The notes beneath the pieces are model-generated. The model was not told the DNA's origin. It was given only the letters and a program-made list of their open reading frames with translations, and did not search any database. The position numbers were made by a program, and so were the translations under genes. A DNA stretch of 35,039 bases from positions 1 through 35,039 of the forward strand of contig URTD01000002.1 in assembly GCA_900550735.1 (NCBI GenBank). Direction: 5' to 3'. The first letter of the stretch is position 1; every line of letters begins with the position of its first letter. Source of the stretch: an uncultured Collinsella sp. (GTDB lineage: Bacteria; Actinomycetota; Coriobacteriia; Coriobacteriales; Coriobacteriaceae). Of the stretch, positions 1 through 8,031 are shown in pieces.

Positions 1-1
1 T

Positions 2-1462
2 GTGGTCATCATGTTCTGCGTGTACTACATCGCCGTTTCTACCTTGGGCGGCACGGTGACCGACTTCACCAACGACCAGCTCTTCGGTACCGACGGTTGG
101 TATGTGCTCGGCCAGGGTCGCGACGCCTACGACGCGGCCGTCGAGGCTGCGGGTGACAATGCCGACTCGGTCGACCCGGCACAGTACGGCCCGTATGTTC
201 CGGGTATTACCACCATGGTTCACGACGCCCTCGTGGTGGGCGGCACCGAGGACGGTGGCCTGGTCGATTCGCTCGTCTGTGACGGTATCGTCGGCGGTCT
301 GGGCGCCATCTTCGGCTTTGTGCCGCAGATGTTCCTGCTGTTCGTCATGCTGTCCTTCCTGGAGGACTGCGGCTACATGGCCCGCGTCGCCTTCATTATG
401 GACCGCGTGTTCCGCCGCTTCGGCCTGTCCGGTAAGTCCTTCATCCCCATGCTCGTGTCCTCGGGCTGCGGCGTCCCCGGCGTCATGGCCACCAAGACCA
501 TCGAGAACGAGAAGGACCGCCGCATGACGGTCATGACCACCACGTTTATTCCCTGCGGCGCTAAGCTGCCGATCATCGCCCTGCTCATGGGCTCCATCAT
601 CGGCGATTCTTCCACCACCGCCGCGTGGATCAGCCCGCTCTTCTACTTCCTGGGCGTCTTTGCCGTCATCGCCTCGGGCCTCATGCTCAAGAAGACCAAG
701 CTCTTCGCCGGTCGCCCGACGCCGTTTGTTATGGAGCTTCCTGCCTACCACTTCCCGGCGATTCGCTCTTGGGCGCTGCACGTGTGGGAGCGCTGCTGGG
801 CCTTTATCAAGAAGGCCGGCACGGTCATCTTTGCCTCCACTGTCGTGGTTTGGTTCCTCTCCAACTTTGGTAGCTACAACGGTTCCTTTGGCTTCCTGCC
901 TGCGATGGACGGCATCCCCGAGGAGTTCATGGACTACTCCGTGCTTGCCATGCTCGGCAACCTGATCGCCTGGATCTTCGCCCCGCTCGGCTTTAGCACC
1001 TGGCAGGCAACAGCACTGTCCGTCTCGGGTCTTGTCGCCAAGGAGAACGTCGTCGCCACCGCCGGCTCGCTGCTGTCCGTTGCCGATGCCGCCGAGACCG
1101 ATCCGAGCCTGTGGACCGCGTTTGCCGGCATGTTCCCCACCATGGGCGCCTGCGTTGCCTTCGGCGCGTTCAACCTGCTGTGCGCTCCGTGCTTTGCCGC
1201 TATGGGTACCATCCGCAACCAGATGGATTCCGGCAAGTGGACCGCGATTGCCCTCGGCTACGAGTGCGCCTTCGCTTGGGTGATCGGCCTGTTCATCAAC
1301 CAGTTCTATAACCTGCTTGTCCTTGGGCAGTTTGGCTTCTGGACGGTTGTGGCTATCGTGCTGCTGGTCGCGATGCTCTTCCAGATTTTCCGTCCTATGC
1401 CCAAGCACGCTTGGACCGACGAGGACGAGACCAACACTGCTTCCGCTGCAGTTTCCGCCTAA
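2..1462 (+). CDS. feoB: Ferrous iron transport protein B, C-terminal part (5' end outside window)
   Basis: This is the membrane half of FeoB, the GTP-driven Fe(II) importer of the cytoplasmic membrane. The reading frame is open through the window edge (GTG GTC ATC ATG), so the N-terminal G-protein domain and true start lie upstream. About 486 residues are visible. The first Gate domain shows FVPQMFLLFVMLSFLEDCGY followed by the conserved Cys-containing stretch SSGCGVPGVMATKTIEN and then FIPCGAKLPI. A second Gate domain contains SGLVAKENVVATAG, and several hydrophobic helices follow to the C terminus. A strong terminator follows the stop, and the small Cys-rich partner gene lies just downstream on the same strand. 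Family assignment is secure. Only the truncation limits what can be said. Confidence 0.95.
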   Translation: MVIMFCVYYIAVSTLGGTVTDFTNDQLFGTDGWYVLGQGRDAYDAAVEAAGDNADSVDPAQYGPYVPGITTMVHDALVVGGTEDGGLVDSLVCDGIVGGLGAIFGFVPQMFLLFVMLSFLEDCGYMARVAFIMDRVFRRFGLSGKSFIPMLVSSGCGVPGVMATKTIENEKDRRMTVMTTTFIPCGAKLPIIALLMGSIIGDSSTTAAWISPLFYFLGVFAVIASGLMLKKTKLFAGRPTPFVMELPAYHFPAIRSWALHVWERCWAFIKKAGTVIFASTVVVWFLSNFGSYNGSFGFLPAMDGIPEEFMDYSVLAMLGNLIAWIFAPLGFSTWQATALSVSGLVAKENVVATAGSLLSVADAAETDPSLWTAFAGMFPTMGACVAFGAFNLLCAPCFAAMGTIRNQMDSGKWTAIALGYECAFAWVIGLFINQFYNLLVLGQFGFWTVVAIVLLVAMLFQIFRPMPKHAWTDEDETNTASAAVSA

Positions 1463-1491
1463 GTCCGAATAAGGATCAACCCCTTTCCACG

Positions 1492-1525
1492 AGCCCGGGT
1501 GTCTCAGTGACACTCGGGCTTTTTG
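1492..1525 (+). terminator. Intrinsic terminator after feoB
   Basis: Twelve-base arms AGCCCGGGTGTC and GACACTCGGGCT, with one G-U pair and a 5-nt loop, are followed by TTTT. It lies 30 bp after the feoB stop. Confidence 0.9.
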
Positions 1526-1535
1526 ACGCAATGGG

Positions 1536-1609
1536 GGGACAGATTGCTTTGCTCCAGAAGTAAGATGTGGCGTTTCCGCAGATAAAACCGACCAAAATAA
1601 ACCTGTCCC
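1536..1609. repeat. 74-bp element bounded by inverted GGGACAG / CTGTCCC
   Basis: Non-coding stretch between feoB and its Cys-rich partner. The ends GGGACAG and CTGTCCC are perfect inverted repeats, and the inside is AT-richer than the neighbouring genes. The word GGGGACAGG also forms the loop of the terminator at 34854-34890. It may be a small REP- or MITE-like remnant, but there is no second full copy in the window to prove this. Confidence 0.35.
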
Positions 1610-1667
1610 TATTTGGTAGGTGGAGAATGGGGTAAAGTAAGTGATGGTTAACTAGAGGAGGCTTGCT

Positions 1668-1868
1668 ATGGCACCTATCGATGTTGTTGTACTGGCTGTT
1701 ATCGGTATTGCGTTTGTCGCCGTGTGCGTGCGCATCTACCGCAAGGGCACCTGCGCCGACTGCGCTCAGGGTGGCGTTTGCACCGGGCATTGCTCCAACA
1801 AAAAGACGTGCGCCGCACTTAAGGGCGTGGACAAAATCGCCGAAGACTTGGGCCGCGGTATCAAATAA
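1668..1868 (+). CDS. FeoB-associated Cys-rich membrane protein
   Basis: A 66-residue protein with one N-terminal membrane segment (about residues 5-22, APIDVVVLAVIGIAFVAVCV). A short cytoplasmic tail follows with closely spaced cysteines, TCADCAQGGVCTGHC and then TC. This matches the small FeoB-associated Cys-rich proteins (often called FeoB-associated or FeoC-like) that sit next to feoB in many anaerobes. They are thought to help the iron transporter, perhaps by handling Fe(II), but their biochemistry is poorly known. The start ATG has AGAGGAGG 7-8 nt upstream. A terminator separates it from feoB, so it probably also has its own promoter. Confidence 0.85.
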   Translation: MAPIDVVVLAVIGIAFVAVCVRIYRKGTCADCAQGGVCTGHCSNKKTCAALKGVDKIAEDLGRGIK

Positions 1869-1881
1869 GGTCCGGACATCC

Positions 1882-1917
1882 AAGCGCTCCGCGGGCATCC
1901 GTTCGCGGGGCGCTTTG
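1882..1917 (+). terminator. Terminator after the FeoB-associated gene
   Basis: AAGCGCTCCGCG pairs with CGCGGGGCGCTT with one U-G wobble, followed by TTG. The U-tract is short, so efficiency is uncertain. Confidence 0.6.
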
Positions 1918-2012
1918 TGCATTTGAGGGAGAGCACGGCGAGTCGAAGAGTATTTTTGGGGTATCGTTAACTGGACTATTAATTGGCAACTTATCTATAA
2001 CGGAGTAACCGC

Positions 2013-3092
2013 ATGAGCGCTCGCGTAACCATGAAGGACATAGCCGCCGAGCTTGGCGTTTCCATCAATACCGTGCACAAGGCTCTGACGGGAAAGGCCG
2101 GCGTGAGCGAATCCGTGCGCGCCAAGGTGAACGCTAAGGCCGAGGCCATGGGCTATCACCGCAACACAAGTGCCTCAAGCCTGCGCCGCAAGGATATCAA
2201 TCTGGTGTTTTGCCTGCCCCGCGCATCGCGCGAGGGAGCGTACTTTTTCCGTTACCTGTGGGAAGGCTGCAATCGCTTTGAACAGGAGGTCATCGACCGG
2301 GGCATTACGGTTGAGCGCGTTGAATTTGGCGTGGGCGGCTACGCTGATGCACTCGAGCAAATCGACGAGCGTCTGCAGGTGGGCGAGAAGATTGATGGCT
2401 TGCTCGCCTATGCGCCGGGCGACGATCGTGCGACTGAGCTTTTGGGGCAGATCGCCGAGGCAGGCGTGACGATTGAGCTCGTTGACGGCGACCGCCCTCA
2501 CCTCGATCGTCTGGGCGCTAGTTTGGCCGACTACTCCACGGCGGGTAGCCTGATGGCCGAGCAGGCAGCCAACCTGGTTCACGCTTCTGGGACCGATACC
2601 CGCGTGCTTTTATTGGCGGGCGACCCCTATACCGACTCGCACTATTTGACCGCTCGCGCCTTCCACAATTACCTTCGCGAGCACAATGTTCCCTGGCAGG
2701 TCGAGGATCTGACCGGTGCTCATGCCCAGGTCAAGCAGCTCGAGCACGAGCTCAACCAGCGTCTAAAGTCATCGGAAGCCCCCGAGTTGATCTGCAGCGT
2801 GTTCGCCGTGGGCTCTGAGCTGATTGCCGATGCGCTTGTCTCGGCTAACAAGGCCGGCGAAGTAATGGTGATTGGCAACGACCTGTTCCCAGAAAGTGCG
2901 CTGGCTTTGCGTCGGGGCATCTTTACCAACATCGTCTACAAGGACCCGGTGAGTTTGGCATATCGTGGCGCCAAGACCTTAGGCGATTACCTGCTGTGGG
3001 GAAAGACACCGGCGGAGCCTGTGCAAAAGGGGGCTGTTGAGATGGTGTTTGCCAGCAACGTCGATCGTTACTGCGAGCTCGCCGGAATCTAA
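2013..3092 (+). CDS. LacI-family transcriptional regulator of the uxa locus
   Basis: A 359-residue LacI/GalR repressor. The helix-turn-helix is at residues 7-27 (MKDIAAELGVSINTVHKALTG), followed by the hinge region and a periplasmic-binding-protein-like sensor domain of the ribose/xylose type (IDGLLAYAPGDD, then VIGNDLFPESALALRRG near the C terminus). The recognition helix is unusual in having NTVHKAL instead of the common ATVSRVL. The start has CGGAG 9 nt upstream. It lies immediately before the galacturonate genes and is followed by its own terminator. The two GGTGAACGTTCACC palindromes before uxaC have the central CG typical of LacI operators, so this protein is the likeliest ligand-responsive repressor of uxaC and the genes after it. 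That link is inferred from position. Confidence 0.85.
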   Translation: MSARVTMKDIAAELGVSINTVHKALTGKAGVSESVRAKVNAKAEAMGYHRNTSASSLRRKDINLVFCLPRASREGAYFFRYLWEGCNRFEQEVIDRGITVERVEFGVGGYADALEQIDERLQVGEKIDGLLAYAPGDDRATELLGQIAEAGVTIELVDGDRPHLDRLGASLADYSTAGSLMAEQAANLVHASGTDTRVLLLAGDPYTDSHYLTARAFHNYLREHNVPWQVEDLTGAHAQVKQLEHELNQRLKSSEAPELICSVFAVGSELIADALVSANKAGEVMVIGNDLFPESALALRRGIFTNIVYKDPVSLAYRGAKTLGDYLLWGKTPAEPVQKGAVEMVFASNVDRYCELAGI

Positions 3093-3155
3093 TGCGTTTA
3101 GGGAGTTCCCTACTTGCCGCGTATTTTTTGGCAGGGGATCGAAAAATTGTTTCGA

Positions 3156-3195
3156 AGGCCGCTGATGGCGAATCTGCCGTCAGCGGCCTTTCTTT
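3156..3195 (+). terminator. Intrinsic terminator after the LacI gene
   Basis: AGGCCGCTGATGGC pairs with GCCGTCAGCGGCCT (one U-G), followed by TTCTTT. Confidence 0.9.
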
Positions 3196-3270
3196 GTGCC
3201 GCTTCAACGCAGGATCCATGGCTCGGCAACCGTTAATCGGTCAAAACCTACCGTTTACCCCATGGTAGTT

Positions 3271-3286
3271 AGGTGAACGTTCACCT
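3271..3286. promoter_or_regulatory. Operator palindrome 1 upstream of uxaC
   Basis: AGGTGAACGTTCACCT is a perfect 16-bp palindrome with the central CG of LacI-family operators. It overlaps a possible -35 element (TTCACC, 3280-3285) placed 18 bp before a TAGTAT -10 at 3304-3309. A second copy lies 38 bp further on (centre to centre) and a third lies at 28214. Confidence 0.75.
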
Positions 3287-3309
3287 TTTGAGTCGTAATG
3301 GATTAGTAT

Positions 3310-3323
3310 GGTGAACGTTCACC
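3310..3323. promoter_or_regulatory. Operator palindrome 2 upstream of uxaC
   Basis: GGTGAACGTTCACC repeats the core of the upstream palindrome and sits directly after the TAGTAT -10, so a bound repressor would cover the transcription start. Paired operators flanking a promoter suggest tight repression or looping. Confidence 0.75.
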
Positions 3324-3376
3324 TAGAGGATGACGAGCGTATTGTGCGCCCGCTCCGCAAACAAAGGGGTTGTTTG

Positions 3377-4804
3377 ATGAAAAACTTCATGGACGATCAG
3401 GATTTCCTGCTGAGCACCAAGACCGGCGAGGAACTGTTCCACAGCTTTGCCGAGGGCATGCCCATCGTCGACTACCATTGCCACATTTCTCCCAAGGAGA
3501 TCTGGGAGGACAAGCGTTTCGAGAACATCACCGAGGTTTGGCTGGGCGGCGACCACTACAAGTGGCGCCTGATGCGCGCCAACGGCGTCGACGAGCGTTT
3601 TATCACTGGCGACGCCCCTGCTCGCGAGAAGTTCCAAAAGTGGGCCGAGACCCTGGGTCGCTGCGTCGGCAATCCCGTCTTTGAGTGGAGCCACCTGGAG
3701 CTTAAGCGCTACTTTGGCTACGAGGGCGTCCTCAATGGCAAGACCGCCCAGGAGGTCTGGGACCTTGCCAACGCCAAGCTCGCCGAGGCCAGCTTTACCT
3801 GCCGCAACCTGATCAAGCAGTCCAACGTCCGCATGATCTGCACTACCGACGACCCCGCCGACAGCTTTGAGTGGCACAAGAAGATTGCCGCCGATGACAG
3901 TTTTGACGTTCAGGTCGTTCCCGCCATGCGCCCCGACGCCGCTCTGCGCATCGAGCGCGGCCAGGAGTTCGCCGACTACTGCAAGCATCTTTCCGAGGTT
4001 GCTGGCGTTGAGGTCGGCGACTTTGAGGGCATGAAGTCTGCCATCTCCAAGCGCTACGACGTTGCTCACGAGCTGGGCTGCCGCGCCTCCGACCACGCAC
4101 TCGATTACGTTATGTACGTCCCGGCTACCGCCGATGAGATCGAGGCCATCTTTGCCAAGGGCCTGGCTGCCGAGCCGCTCACCGAGGAAGAGGTCCTCAA
4201 GTACAAGACCGCCTTTATGCAGTTTGTCGCCGGTGAGTATGTCCGCCTGGGCTGGGCCATGCAGCTGCACTTTGGCTGCAAGCGCGACAACAACCGCGCC
4301 ATGTTTGCCAAGCTCGGCCCCGATACCGGTTATGACTGCATCTCCAACTACACGCCGTCCGACCAGCTCGCCGATTTCCTCAACTCCATCCAGGAGACCT
4401 GCGGCTTGCCCAAGACCATCCTGTACAGCTTGAATCCCATCGACAACACCATGATCGATACCGTGATGGGCTGTTTCCAGGAGGCTCCGACTGCCGGTAA
4501 GATCCAGAACGGTTCCGCCTGGTGGTTCAACGACAACGAGGTCGGTATGCGCGAGCAGCTCACGGCTCTGGCTAACGAGGGCGTCCTGGGCAACTTTGTC
4601 GGCATGCTCACCGACTCCCGCTCCTTCTTGTCCTACCCGCGCCACGAGTATTTCCGTCGCGTGCTGTGTAGCGTGATCGGCGAGTGGGTTGAGCAGGGCA
4701 AGTATCCGGCCGACATGGAGCTGCTGGGCACCATCGTGCGCGATATCAGCTACAACAATTCCGTTCGCTACTTTGGCTTCGATCTGGACACTGCCGAGGC
4801 ATAG
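3377..4804 (+). CDS. uxaC: Uronate isomerase
   Basis: Uronate isomerase, a metal-dependent amidohydrolase-fold enzyme that converts D-galacturonate to D-tagaturonate (and D-glucuronate to D-fructuronate). It is the first step of the isomerase pathway, in the cytoplasm. The protein has 475 residues, normal for the family. The metal site VDYHCHIS (His34, His36) is near the N terminus, and the family stretches CTTDDPADS and FWWFND-like SAWWFNDNEVG are present. The frame could open at 3308, but that would add 23 residues encoded by the second operator. The ATG at 3377 gives the usual MKNFMDDQDFLL start. It is the first gene after the operator pair, and the symporter, uxaB and uxaA follow on the same strand. 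Confidence 0.95.
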   Translation: MKNFMDDQDFLLSTKTGEELFHSFAEGMPIVDYHCHISPKEIWEDKRFENITEVWLGGDHYKWRLMRANGVDERFITGDAPAREKFQKWAETLGRCVGNPVFEWSHLELKRYFGYEGVLNGKTAQEVWDLANAKLAEASFTCRNLIKQSNVRMICTTDDPADSFEWHKKIAADDSFDVQVVPAMRPDAALRIERGQEFADYCKHLSEVAGVEVGDFEGMKSAISKRYDVAHELGCRASDHALDYVMYVPATADEIEAIFAKGLAAEPLTEEEVLKYKTAFMQFVAGEYVRLGWAMQLHFGCKRDNNRAMFAKLGPDTGYDCISNYTPSDQLADFLNSIQETCGLPKTILYSLNPIDNTMIDTVMGCFQEAPTAGKIQNGSAWWFNDNEVGMREQLTALANEGVLGNFVGMLTDSRSFLSYPRHEYFRRVLCSVIGEWVEQGKYPADMELLGTIVRDISYNNSVRYFGFDLDTAEA

Positions 4805-4854
4805 ATCTGTATGTGCTCCGATTGGTGAAATCGGTTGCAAAGGGGAGGGACCAT

Positions 4855-6360
4855 ATGGGAACAGGGCAACAGAAAAACGAGCAGATCGTGTCTGCTCAGG
4901 CGGATTCGAGATCTATGCAGAGCTCGCAGGATATCAAGCTGAGCTGGCGTGAGAAAATCTGCTATGGCTTTGGCGATTTGGGCAATGGATTCATGTTCGA
5001 TCTTGGTCAAGCCTATCTGACCAAGTTCTACACTGACATCTGTCTGATTTCGCCGGGCGTAGTGAGCCTGATTTTCGCCGTCACCAAGATTTTCGATGCG
5101 TTCATGGACCCGATTGCCGGTGCATTCGTCGACGGTAGAAAGAAGATTGGCAAGCACGGTCGGTTTCGTCCGGTCATGATGGTTTCGGCCGTGATCCTTG
5201 CCGTTCTAACCGTGGTGACCTTCACTGCGCCCGATATTCCCATGGCAGGTAAAATTGCCTATGCGCTGATAACTTACATGATCTGGGGCGTCGTATACAG
5301 CTTCACCAACGTGCCGTACGGATCTCTGGCCACGGTAATGACGCGTGACGTCGATGACCGCGCGCACATGGCGTCAACGCGCCAGGCCGGTTCGCTTTGC
5401 GCACAGCTCATCACGGGCGTAGCGTTCATCCCATTGGTCCTGTTCTTTGCGGGTGGCGACACGCTCGACGGCAATCCGCACGGCTATACGATTGCAGCTG
5501 TCGTCATGGGACTGTGCGGCATCGCCGGATTCGCCATCTGCTTTTTGGGAACGCGCGAGCATATCCGTATCGATCGACAGGCCGAGGAGAAGGCTGCGGG
5601 AAAGGCCGGCAAGAAGTCGAGCGCATTCAGCACGTATTTCAAGGTCGTTTTCACCAACAAGAACCTGGGAGCAGTTATCCTGCTTACGCTGTTTACCATT
5701 TCGGCCATGAACACCAACAACACCATGATGGTGTATTTCTGCCAGTACAACCTGGGTAACATCGCGTTGCAGCCCGTTGTCAACGGCATCATGATCGGAA
5801 CGTCGGTTGTCGCCATTCTCGCCATCCCGACGCTCGTCAAGCATTTTGGCAAGAAGCGCACGTGCGTCGCCTGCTTTATCGTCGGCGCTGTGGCAAACGG
5901 CCTCAACTTCATCCTGCCGACCAATACCGTGACGTTCATCATCTTCGTCACCATCGGCTACGTCGCGCTTGCCATCCCCAACGGTATCACCTGGAACCTG
6001 GTTTCCGATGTTATCGATTACGGTGAATGGCACACGGGAATTCGCAAGGAGGGTACGACCTACGCCGCGTTCAACTTTTCTCGTAAGCTTGCGCAATCCC
6101 TTGCCGCGATCATTTCCGGCGGCATCCTTGCCCTTACCGGATATGTGGCAAATAAGCCCCAGACGGCCGCCACGCTGCTTGGCATCAAGGGCGCTCTGAC
6201 GATTTATCCCGCTTGCGCCCTTCTGGTGGCAGCCTTGATCATCTTCGCTCTCTACGACATTACCGAGAAGAAGTTCAATTCCATTTCCAACGACCTGTCG
6301 AATGGTCGCTGGGAGCGCGGCAAGATCGGCGAGAGCACTATCGAGACGATCGATAAATAG
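4855..6360 (+). CDS. GPH-family sugar:cation symporter, probably for uronates or uronides
   Basis: A 501-residue, twelve-helix major-facilitator transporter of the glycoside-pentoside-hexuronide:cation symporter family (MelB, UidB, XynB). Family signatures are visible: CYGFGDLGNGFMFDL at the N terminus, DAFMDPIAGAFVDGR with GKHGRFRP in the 2-3 loop, and DVIDYGEWHTGIRKEG in the second half. The first 35 residues are hydrophilic. The ATG at 4855 has AGGGGAGGGA just upstream, and an upstream TTG-type extension is unlikely. Being between uxaC and uxaB, it most likely imports galacturonate or small galacturonides. Substrate and coupling ion are inferred from family and context. Codon use is a little less GC-biased than in uxaC or uxaB. 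Confidence 0.9.
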   Translation: MGTGQQKNEQIVSAQADSRSMQSSQDIKLSWREKICYGFGDLGNGFMFDLGQAYLTKFYTDICLISPGVVSLIFAVTKIFDAFMDPIAGAFVDGRKKIGKHGRFRPVMMVSAVILAVLTVVTFTAPDIPMAGKIAYALITYMIWGVVYSFTNVPYGSLATVMTRDVDDRAHMASTRQAGSLCAQLITGVAFIPLVLFFAGGDTLDGNPHGYTIAAVVMGLCGIAGFAICFLGTREHIRIDRQAEEKAAGKAGKKSSAFSTYFKVVFTNKNLGAVILLTLFTISAMNTNNTMMVYFCQYNLGNIALQPVVNGIMIGTSVVAILAIPTLVKHFGKKRTCVACFIVGAVANGLNFILPTNTVTFIIFVTIGYVALAIPNGITWNLVSDVIDYGEWHTGIRKEGTTYAAFNFSRKLAQSLAAIISGGILALTGYVANKPQTAATLLGIKGALTIYPACALLVAALIIFALYDITEKKFNSISNDLSNGRWERGKIGESTIETIDK

Positions 6361-6386
6361 TCCCGCTGTTTAAACAATCATGAATG

Positions 6387-6438
6387 CAACTCGGTGCGGC
6401 GATGCCGTACCGGGACTTGAGTTGAGAGGAAAACCTCT
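6387..6438 (+). promoter_or_regulatory. Hairpins at the uxaB ribosome-binding site
   Basis: CAACTC (6387-6392) pairs with GAGTTG (6419-6424) around an inner stem GGTGCGGC/GCCGTACC (6393-6411). Next, AGAGG (6425-6429) pairs with CCTCT (6434-6438) across an AAAA loop ending at the base before the ATG, so the Shine-Dalgarno sequence itself is paired. Confidence 0.55.
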
Positions 6439-7953
6439 ATGAATAACATCAGCTACGAGACGCTCGAGGAGATCGGCTACGAGGGCTACGTGCTGCCCAA
6501 GGACGCCCCCGAGAAGGTCCTGCAGTTTGGCGAGGGCAATTTCCTGCGCGCCTTCGTCGATCGTTTCTTCGATATGGGCAACGAGGCCACCGGTTGGAAC
6601 GGCAAGGTCGTCATGGTGCAGCCCATCAGCGGCGCCTTCGATTTCGCCGATGGTATCAATGCCCAGGATGGCCTGTACACCGTACTGGTGCGCGGCAAGG
6701 AGAACGGTGACACGGTTGACGATTCCCGCGTGATCAGCGCCTGCAGCCGTTGCCTCAATCCGTATCGCGAGGCTGACTACCGTGCCATGATGGAGGTCGC
6801 CGTTTCCGACGACCTGGAGATTATCGTCTCCAACACCACCGAGGCCGGTATCGCCTACGATCCGTCCTGCAAGGCCGACGACATGCCCCCCGCGAGCTTC
6901 CCTGCCAAGCTTGCCCAGGTGCTCCATGCCCGCTGGGCTGCCGGCAAGCAGGGCGTCATCGTGCTCGCCTGCGAGCTCATCGACCATAACGGCGAGGAGC
7001 TGCTGCGCATCATGAACCAGTACGTGAGCGACTGGGGCTGGGAGGACGAGTTTTCGCAGTGGATGGCCAACGACTGCACCGTCTGCACCACGCTCGTCGA
7101 CACCATCGTTCCGGGTCGCATCCGCGATCCCAAGGAGGCCGCTGCCGTGGCCGAGCGCTTGGGCTATGAAGATCCGTTCTTGGCCGTGCGTGAGCCCTTC
7201 CAGATGTGGGGCATCCAGGGTGACGAATCGCTCAAGGAGCGTCTGCCCTTCGTGAAGGCCGGTCTGCCGGGTGTCTTTGTGACCCTCGACGTCACCCCGT
7301 ACAAGAAGCGCAAGGTCCGCATCCTCAACGGCGCCCACACTGCCTTTGTCCCGGGTTCCTGGGTTGCCGGCTTTGATATCGTGCGCGATTGCATGCACGA
7401 CGAGACCGTCCGCGGCTTCATGAACACTATGCTCTACGACGAGGTCATTCCGACGCTTGCCGCCGACCTGGATGTCGAGGACTGCAAGGCCTTTGCCGCC
7501 GCTGTTGAGAACCGCTTCGACAACCCGTTTATCGACCACGCGCTGCTCTCCATCTGCCTCAACTCCACGGCTAAGTGGCGTGCCCGCGACCTGCCTACGC
7601 TCAAGGACTACGCTGCCGAGACCGGCAACCTGCCCAAGTGCCTGGCGACGAGCCTGGCCACGCTCATCTCCTTCTACACGCAGGAGCTCGTGTCCCGCGA
7701 GGGCGACGGCCTGCACCTGCGTCGCTCCGACGGCACCGAGTACACCGCTCAGGACGACGCCTTTGTGCTCGACTTCTACGCTGCTCACGCCGGCGCCGAC
7801 GACGCCGAGCTGGTGCACGATGTGCTCTCCAACGAGCAAATGTGGGGCGAGGATCTTACGCAGATCGCCGGCCTGGAGGAGTTTGTCGTCAACGTTCTCG
7901 CCGTCGTGCGCTCCGAGGGCGTCAAGCAGGCGTTCGCGAACGCTCAGGCCTAA
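6439..7953 (+). CDS. uxaB: Tagaturonate reductase (altronate oxidoreductase)
   Basis: NAD-dependent D-tagaturonate reductase producing D-altronate, the second step of galacturonate breakdown. The protein is 504 residues long and belongs to the mannitol dehydrogenase/UxaB-UxuB family. Typical features are the N-terminal VLQFGEGNFLRAFVD (residues 28-41), where the nucleotide-binding domain begins, SNTTEAGIAYDPS near residue 137, and the catalytic-domain block KKRKVRILNGAHTAF near residue 290. The SNTTEAGI motif and the uxaC/uxaA neighbours favour UxaB over the fructuronate enzyme UxuB. No uxuA or uxuB partner is present. Translation starts directly after a small hairpin that contains the ribosome-binding site. 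Confidence 0.92.
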   Translation: MNNISYETLEEIGYEGYVLPKDAPEKVLQFGEGNFLRAFVDRFFDMGNEATGWNGKVVMVQPISGAFDFADGINAQDGLYTVLVRGKENGDTVDDSRVISACSRCLNPYREADYRAMMEVAVSDDLEIIVSNTTEAGIAYDPSCKADDMPPASFPAKLAQVLHARWAAGKQGVIVLACELIDHNGEELLRIMNQYVSDWGWEDEFSQWMANDCTVCTTLVDTIVPGRIRDPKEAAAVAERLGYEDPFLAVREPFQMWGIQGDESLKERLPFVKAGLPGVFVTLDVTPYKKRKVRILNGAHTAFVPGSWVAGFDIVRDCMHDETVRGFMNTMLYDEVIPTLAADLDVEDCKAFAAAVENRFDNPFIDHALLSICLNSTAKWRARDLPTLKDYAAETGNLPKCLATSLATLISFYTQELVSREGDGLHLRRSDGTEYTAQDDAFVLDFYAAHAGADDAELVHDVLSNEQMWGEDLTQIAGLEEFVVNVLAVVRSEGVKQAFANAQA

Positions 7954-7963
7954 ATCCTTCTGT

Positions 7964-7989
7964 ACGCCCGCCGGGTAACTGGCGGGCGT
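7964..7989 (+). other. Intercistronic hairpin between uxaB and uxaA
   Basis: ACGCCCGCC and GGCGGGCGT form a perfect 9-bp stem with an 8-nt loop. No U-tract follows, so it is more likely a processing or stability element, or a weak terminator, than a full stop between the genes. Confidence 0.55.
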
Positions 7990-8031
7990 CACTCGACTTC
8001 TGCTCAACCTGTAGGGTTAGGACTCTTTGTA

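Noticed and set aside
3323..4840. 505-codon open frame on the minus strand opposite uxaC
   Set aside because: Low-complexity Gly/Ala/Val/Leu translation with no family motif. It mirrors a well-supported gene in GC-rich DNA.
6370..8007. 545-codon open frame on the minus strand opposite uxaB
   Set aside because: Antisense shadow of uxaB. The translation is repetitive and unlike any protein family.
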